Assembly: GCA_937874315.1 (NCBI GenBank)
Contig: CALNAE010000254.1
Span: 1-54,932, forward strand
Source: an uncultured Bifidobacterium sp.
GTDB lineage: Bacteria > Actinomycetota > Actinomycetes > Actinomycetales > Bifidobacteriaceae
DNA: 54,932 nucleotides
Reading direction: 5' to 3'
Positions 51,577-54,932 of this stretch are shown piece by piece. Numbering within the stretch: the first letter of the stretch is position 1; every line of letters begins with the position of its first letter. A program made the translations under genes and the position numbers. The notes under the pieces were generated by a model. That model was not told the DNA's origin. It ran no database searches and worked only from the letters and a program-made list of their open reading frames with translations.

Positions 51577-52806
51577 ATGGCGAAAACCGTCCTTGTTATT
51601 AATTCCGGATCCAGCTCGATCAAATACCAGCTTGTGGATCTCGAGTCCGGCGAAGGCGTGGCTTCCGGTCTGGTTGAAAAGATCGGGGAGCCGACAGATG
51701 GTCACTACAAGCATGAGTATCGCGGCGAAAAGCACGAGCTGACCGAGCCTATTCACGATCATGAGGAAGGTCTTAAGCGTGTGCTGGACTTCTTCAAGGA
51801 ATATGGCCCCGATCTCAATGAGTCCGGCATCGTAGCGGTCGGCCACCGTGTCGTTCAGGGCGGGTCGGTGTTCCCGAAGCCGGCTCTGGTCACCAATAAA
51901 ACAATCGGCAAGGTCAAGGATCTGGCGGTTCTGGCTCCATTGCACAACGGGCCGGAGGCGACGGGTGCCGAAGTCATGCGTACCCTTCTGCCCGATGTTC
52001 CCCAGATCTTCGTCTTTGACTCCTCGTTCTTCTTCCAGCTTCCCAAGGAAGCCAGCACCTATGCGTTGAACAAGGAAATCGCGGACCAGTATCATATCCG
52101 TCGTTACGGTGCCCATGGCACCTCGCACGAATACATTGGCTCCGTGGTTCCCGGAATCGTCGGCAAGCCGGCTGAGGGCCTGAAGCAGATCGTCCTGCAC
52201 ATCGGTAACGGCGCCTCCGCCTCCGCGCAGATCTCGGGCGTCCCGATCGATACGTCCATGGGCCTGACTCCGTTGGAAGGCCTGGTCATGGGTGGTCGCA
52301 CCGGCGACATTGATCCTGCCGTTGTCTTCCACCTCATCCGCAACGCCCATCTAAGCGTTGACGAGCTCGACACGCTGTTCAACAAGCGCTCGGGCCTGAC
52401 CGGTATGACCGGATACGGCGACATGCGCGAGGTGCATCGCCTCATCGCCGAAGGCAACGAGGACGCCAAGCTGGCTCTCGCCGTCTACGTCCACCGAATC
52501 GTCGGATACATCGGCAACTACACGGCGCAGATGGGCGGTCTCGATGTGTTGACCTTCACCGCCGGAGTCGGCGAAAATGACGAAATCGTTCGTCGCAACG
52601 TCTGCAAGAAGCTGGAGCCATTCGGAGTCAAGCTCGATGATCAGAAGAATGACACGCGTTCCAAGGAACCGCGCATCATCTCCACGCCGGACAGCTCGGT
52701 TATCATCGCCGTCATTCCGACCAATGAGGAGCTCGCGATCGCACGCAAATCCGCTGCCATCGCCGCCGAAGGCAAGGACACCTACGGCAACGTGTTCGAA
52801 CAGTAA
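51577..52806 (+). CDS. ackA: acetate kinase
   Basis: AckA makes ATP and acetate from acetyl-phosphate, the energy-yielding end of the bifid shunt. The 409-residue protein has VLVINSGSSSIKYQL at the N-terminus, GHRVVQGG with the conserved Arg, and RRYGAHGTSHEYI with catalytic His. HIGNGASASA, GGRTGDIDPAV and FTAGVGENDEIVRR (Arg and Glu) follow. One segment is DSSFFFQLP, where many enzymes read DTAFHQTMP. GGAGG is nine bases before ATG 51577; an in-frame start at 51529 lacks a site. Confidence 0.97.
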   Translation: MAKTVLVINSGSSSIKYQLVDLESGEGVASGLVEKIGEPTDGHYKHEYRGEKHELTEPIHDHEEGLKRVLDFFKEYGPDLNESGIVAVGHRVVQGGSVFPKPALVTNKTIGKVKDLAVLAPLHNGPEATGAEVMRTLLPDVPQIFVFDSSFFFQLPKEASTYALNKEIADQYHIRRYGAHGTSHEYIGSVVPGIVGKPAEGLKQIVLHIGNGASASAQISGVPIDTSMGLTPLEGLVMGGRTGDIDPAVVFHLIRNAHLSVDELDTLFNKRSGLTGMTGYGDMREVHRLIAEGNEDAKLALAVYVHRIVGYIGNYTAQMGGLDVLTFTAGVGENDEIVRRNVCKKLEPFGVKLDDQKNDTRSKEPRIISTPDSSVIIAVIPTNEELAIARKSAAIAAEGKDTYGNVFEQ

Positions 52807-52905
52807 TCGGTAGTCAATCGCTTTCGGCGTCACTCCCCCGTCTTCTCCCGTGGTTGCTGTTGCACGGACATCGAGCGAGGGAGTGAACCGGACGAAAATC
52901 GTTAC

Positions 52906-52927
52906 AGGGCCCTTCTGGGCCCTTTTT
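52906..52927 (+). terminator. intrinsic terminator after ackA
   Basis: AGGGCCC and GGGCCCT pair across a TTCT loop and run directly into TTTTT. It is the most classical terminator in the window. Confidence 0.9.
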
Positions 52928-53047
52928 CATATCTCTTCAGACCTCCGGCCAGACAACGAACCGGCTGGTCCATCATCCATCACCGCGAAGGCAAGCAGCA
53001 GCGCCGCAACGCGGTATCGTCAGATGCCCCGCAGCCGAATGGACGAT

Positions 53048-54418
53048 CTACGCCGCATCGGTTCCAAGCATGGCTTGCCACATGCCCGGGAAATCAGGCA
53101 GGGTCTTACGCGTGGTGGCGATATCGACCACGGTGATCCCCCGGACCGCCAGACCGATCATCGCAGCGAACGTCGCCATCCGGTGGTCGGCGTAGGTCTG
53201 CATCACGCGCCCATGTAACTGATCACGTGCGACGGGTCGTATCACCAGAGCATCGGGCAGCTCCTCGGCGTCGGCTCCCAGATTGCGTATCTGCTCGACC
53301 AGCGCCGCCAGCCGATTGGTCTCATGTCCGCGCAGATGTCCGATACCGCATAGGGTCGATGGCGCATCCGCAAGGACCGCCAATGCGGCGATCGAGGGGG
53401 CTATCTCACCGGCGGCCGACAGATCGTACTCCCCCAATCCGTGCAACGCCTGATCGCCCGAAACCTTGAGCTCGCCGGCATCCAGAACGACGTCGGCCCC
53501 CATGTCCATCAGAATACGCGGCACAAGTCCACCCGGTTGCGTGGTATGTTCGGGCCAATGCGGAACGGACACGGTGCCGCCGGCTATCATCGCCGCACCG
53601 AGGAAGGGCACCGCATTGGAAAGATCAGGCTCGACGAGGATGTCCTGCGGGAGCTGCAGGTCCCGATGCGGCACGGTCCATTGTCCGGCTTTCGACATCG
53701 TGACCTCTCCACCCGACAATGCGATGTCGTGCATGGTCATCTCGATATGCGGCATGCTCGGCAGCGATCGGCCGATGTGGATGAGTTGGAGTCCCGTCGG
53801 CAAGCGCGAGGCGAGCAACAGCAGACCCGAGATGAACTGCGATGATGCGGACGAGTCGATGCGGACGGTTTCGAGTCGATGCGGACGGAGCACATCATCG
53901 GGTCCGGCGCCACGCGTGACGGTGAACGGCAGGTGACCGGGCTGACCATGATAGGCGATCACCGCCCCCAACTGCTCAAGACCCTCCAGCAACGGCAGCA
54001 TGGGACGGGCATATGCCTGTTCGTCGCCGTCGAACCGCACGGGACCGTCGGCAAGCAGCGCCAGTGCCGGTACAAAGCGCATAACGGTCCCGGCCAGTCC
54101 ACAGTTGATCGCCGTGTTCCCCGAAAATCTGCCGTTGCAGGGAGGCGTGACCCGGACGGTTGTGGGGTCGGCATCGTCGGGGACACATCGCACCCCCAAG
54201 GCCTGCAGCGCCTGCATCATCAACTCGGTGTCACGAGAGCGCAACAGACCGTGAATAACCGTCGGACGTTGGCCGAGCGCGGCAAGAATGAGATATCGGT
54301 TCGACAGTGATTTGCTGCCGGGGATATTCACCGTCGCCGCGATGGAATGATCGGCGTACGGCGCGCTCCAGAGCTCAGTGGAGGCGGCGGCTTGGACGAT
54401 ACCGGTTGTGTTGGCCAT
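53048..54418 (-). CDS. aroA: 3-phosphoshikimate 1-carboxyvinyltransferase
   Basis: AroA (EPSP synthase) joins PEP and shikimate-3-phosphate. The 456-residue protein has the N-terminal phosphate-binding Lys motif VNIPGSKSLSNRYLILAALG. INCGLAGTVMRF is the conserved glyphosate-region motif (GTxxR form, here AGTVMRF). VEPDLSNAVPFLGAAMIAGG and QTYADHRMATFAAMIGL follow. The ATG at 54418 is preceded by AGGA eight bases away; a TAGGAT hexamer six bases upstream also allows a leaderless start. It is apart from the other aro genes. It is convergent with ackA. Confidence 0.96.
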   Translation of the reverse strand: MANTTGIVQAAASTELWSAPYADHSIAATVNIPGSKSLSNRYLILAALGQRPTVIHGLLRSRDTELMMQALQALGVRCVPDDADPTTVRVTPPCNGRFSGNTAINCGLAGTVMRFVPALALLADGPVRFDGDEQAYARPMLPLLEGLEQLGAVIAYHGQPGHLPFTVTRGAGPDDVLRPHRLETVRIDSSASSQFISGLLLLASRLPTGLQLIHIGRSLPSMPHIEMTMHDIALSGGEVTMSKAGQWTVPHRDLQLPQDILVEPDLSNAVPFLGAAMIAGGTVSVPHWPEHTTQPGGLVPRILMDMGADVVLDAGELKVSGDQALHGLGEYDLSAAGEIAPSIAALAVLADAPSTLCGIGHLRGHETNRLAALVEQIRNLGADAEELPDALVIRPVARDQLHGRVMQTYADHRMATFAAMIGLAVRGITVVDIATTRKTLPDFPGMWQAMLGTDAA

Positions 54419-54563
54419 ATCACCATCCTATCGGGCTATGACAGCAATCATGGCAGAGGATTCGATTTTCGAACGAAGTCGCCCCGCAACACGCACTGAC
54501 CGATACGAGAATCCGCGGATCCCGCCGACACTCGATCTGAACGTGGACAGCCTGATCGTGACT

Positions 54564-54932
54564 TCAGTGCCCCGTTAGGGTCCGGCGGACCCGGGCGACG
54601 ATGGTGAGGGCATGTCTTCGCGCCGTAAGCGAGCGTTCCGGCAACAGCGGGCATCCGGCGCAGACCAACGAATCAGGATCGGGATCACAGGAGGCGCCGG
54701 CCGTGCAGTTGCCGGTGCGTAATTCGAAGAAATCCAACTCACCACGAGCACGTGCACGTTCGACGATCAGCAGGACGAGATCAAGCGGCAGCTCCAGCTG
54801 CCTGGCCATCATGCGCGGCGTGCGGCCAGCGGTCAGTCCCTCGACGATCTGTTCCGAAGTCGAACGCGTGTCAGCCCCTCGATCCGGTGTGGCCGTGGTG
54901 CGTGGTCCGATGGGCGTGGCGTCGACGGTGCG
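54564..54932 (-). CDS. HTH protein with C-terminal Cys4 motif, partial
   Basis: The frame is open to the right edge, so the N-terminus is missing; 122 residues are visible. TSEQIVEGLTAGRTPRMMAR plus QLELPLDLVLLIVERARARG resembles a helix-turn-helix. Next, a four-Cys cluster NCTAGASC...VCAGCPLLP has the spacing C-x5-C-x8-C-x2-C, suited to zinc or an Fe-S cluster. A basic tail follows (ARVRRTLTG). I do not recognise a named family; it may be a redox- or metal-sensing regulator. It precedes aroA by 145 bp on the same strand. Confidence 0.7.
   Translation of the reverse strand, partial: RTVDATPIGPRTTATPDRGADTRSTSEQIVEGLTAGRTPRMMARQLELPLDLVLLIVERARARGELDFFELRTGNCTAGASCDPDPDSLVCAGCPLLPERSLTARRHALTIVARVRRTLTGH

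Noticed and set aside
1..54932. CRISPR arrays, insertion sequences, secretion or defence islands
   Set aside because: I found no regularly spaced repeats, transposases or defence proteins; gene order and content look like conserved core genome.

Overview
The window is a stretch of high-GC actinobacterial core chromosome, almost certainly from the genus Bifidobacterium. The strongest evidence is a complete phosphoketolase gene (xfp, 46814-49291), the key enzyme of the bifid shunt, sitting beside guaA, pta and ackA. An aroK-aroB fusion, a sufBCDSU-sufT operon and a rsmE-HIT-phoH-ybeY-CBS-era operon support the same placement. I see no rRNA, CRISPR array, insertion sequence, prophage or integrase.

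Layout. 1-2920: end of an alpha/beta hydrolase and a long-chain acyl-CoA ligase. 3314-8963 (minus): era, CBS/CNNM protein, ybeY, phoH, HIT and rsmE, a translation and RNA-quality operon. 9067-11673 (plus): tRNA-Leu(GAG) with its own terminator, a SpoU/TrmH methyltransferase, and glgC. 11936-18084 (minus): the SUF Fe-S assembly operon, transcribed sufB-D-C-S-U-sufT. 18261-26147: a TraX-like membrane protein, malG-, malF- and malE-like alpha-glucoside ABC genes (minus), a divergent GH13 glycosidase (plus) and a LacI-family regulator (minus). No ABC ATPase lies in the locus. 26440-31700 (minus): aroC, aroKB, aroQ and pyrG. 31743-39454: a small prepilin peptidase, mltG, ruvX, alaS, two small envelope proteins, a histidine phosphatase, a four-TM holin-family protein and rpsD. 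39649-44643: PcrA/UvrD helicase diverging from xpt-pbuX (xanthine salvage). 44790-52806: guaA, then divergent xfp, pta and ackA, which carry fructose-6-phosphate to acetyl-phosphate and on to acetate and ATP. 53048-54932 (minus): aroA and a partial HTH protein with a four-cysteine tail.

How the genes work together. Three themes dominate. The first is energy metabolism through phosphoketolase, Pta and AckA. The second is import and hydrolysis of alpha-glucosides under local LacI-type control, with glycogen synthesis (glgC) nearby. The third is aromatic amino-acid synthesis (aroA, aroC, aroKB, aroQ). The rest is housekeeping.

I did not find a clear undescribed system. The items most worth a second look are: a facing pair of about 55-bp repeat units between fadD and era; a 23-codon leader ORF that appears translationally coupled to the CBS gene; a cluster of probable leaderless genes with an identical six-base spacing; the operator architecture between malE and the GH13 gene; TCGAAC repeats upstream of xfp; and the Cys-rich HTH protein at the right edge.
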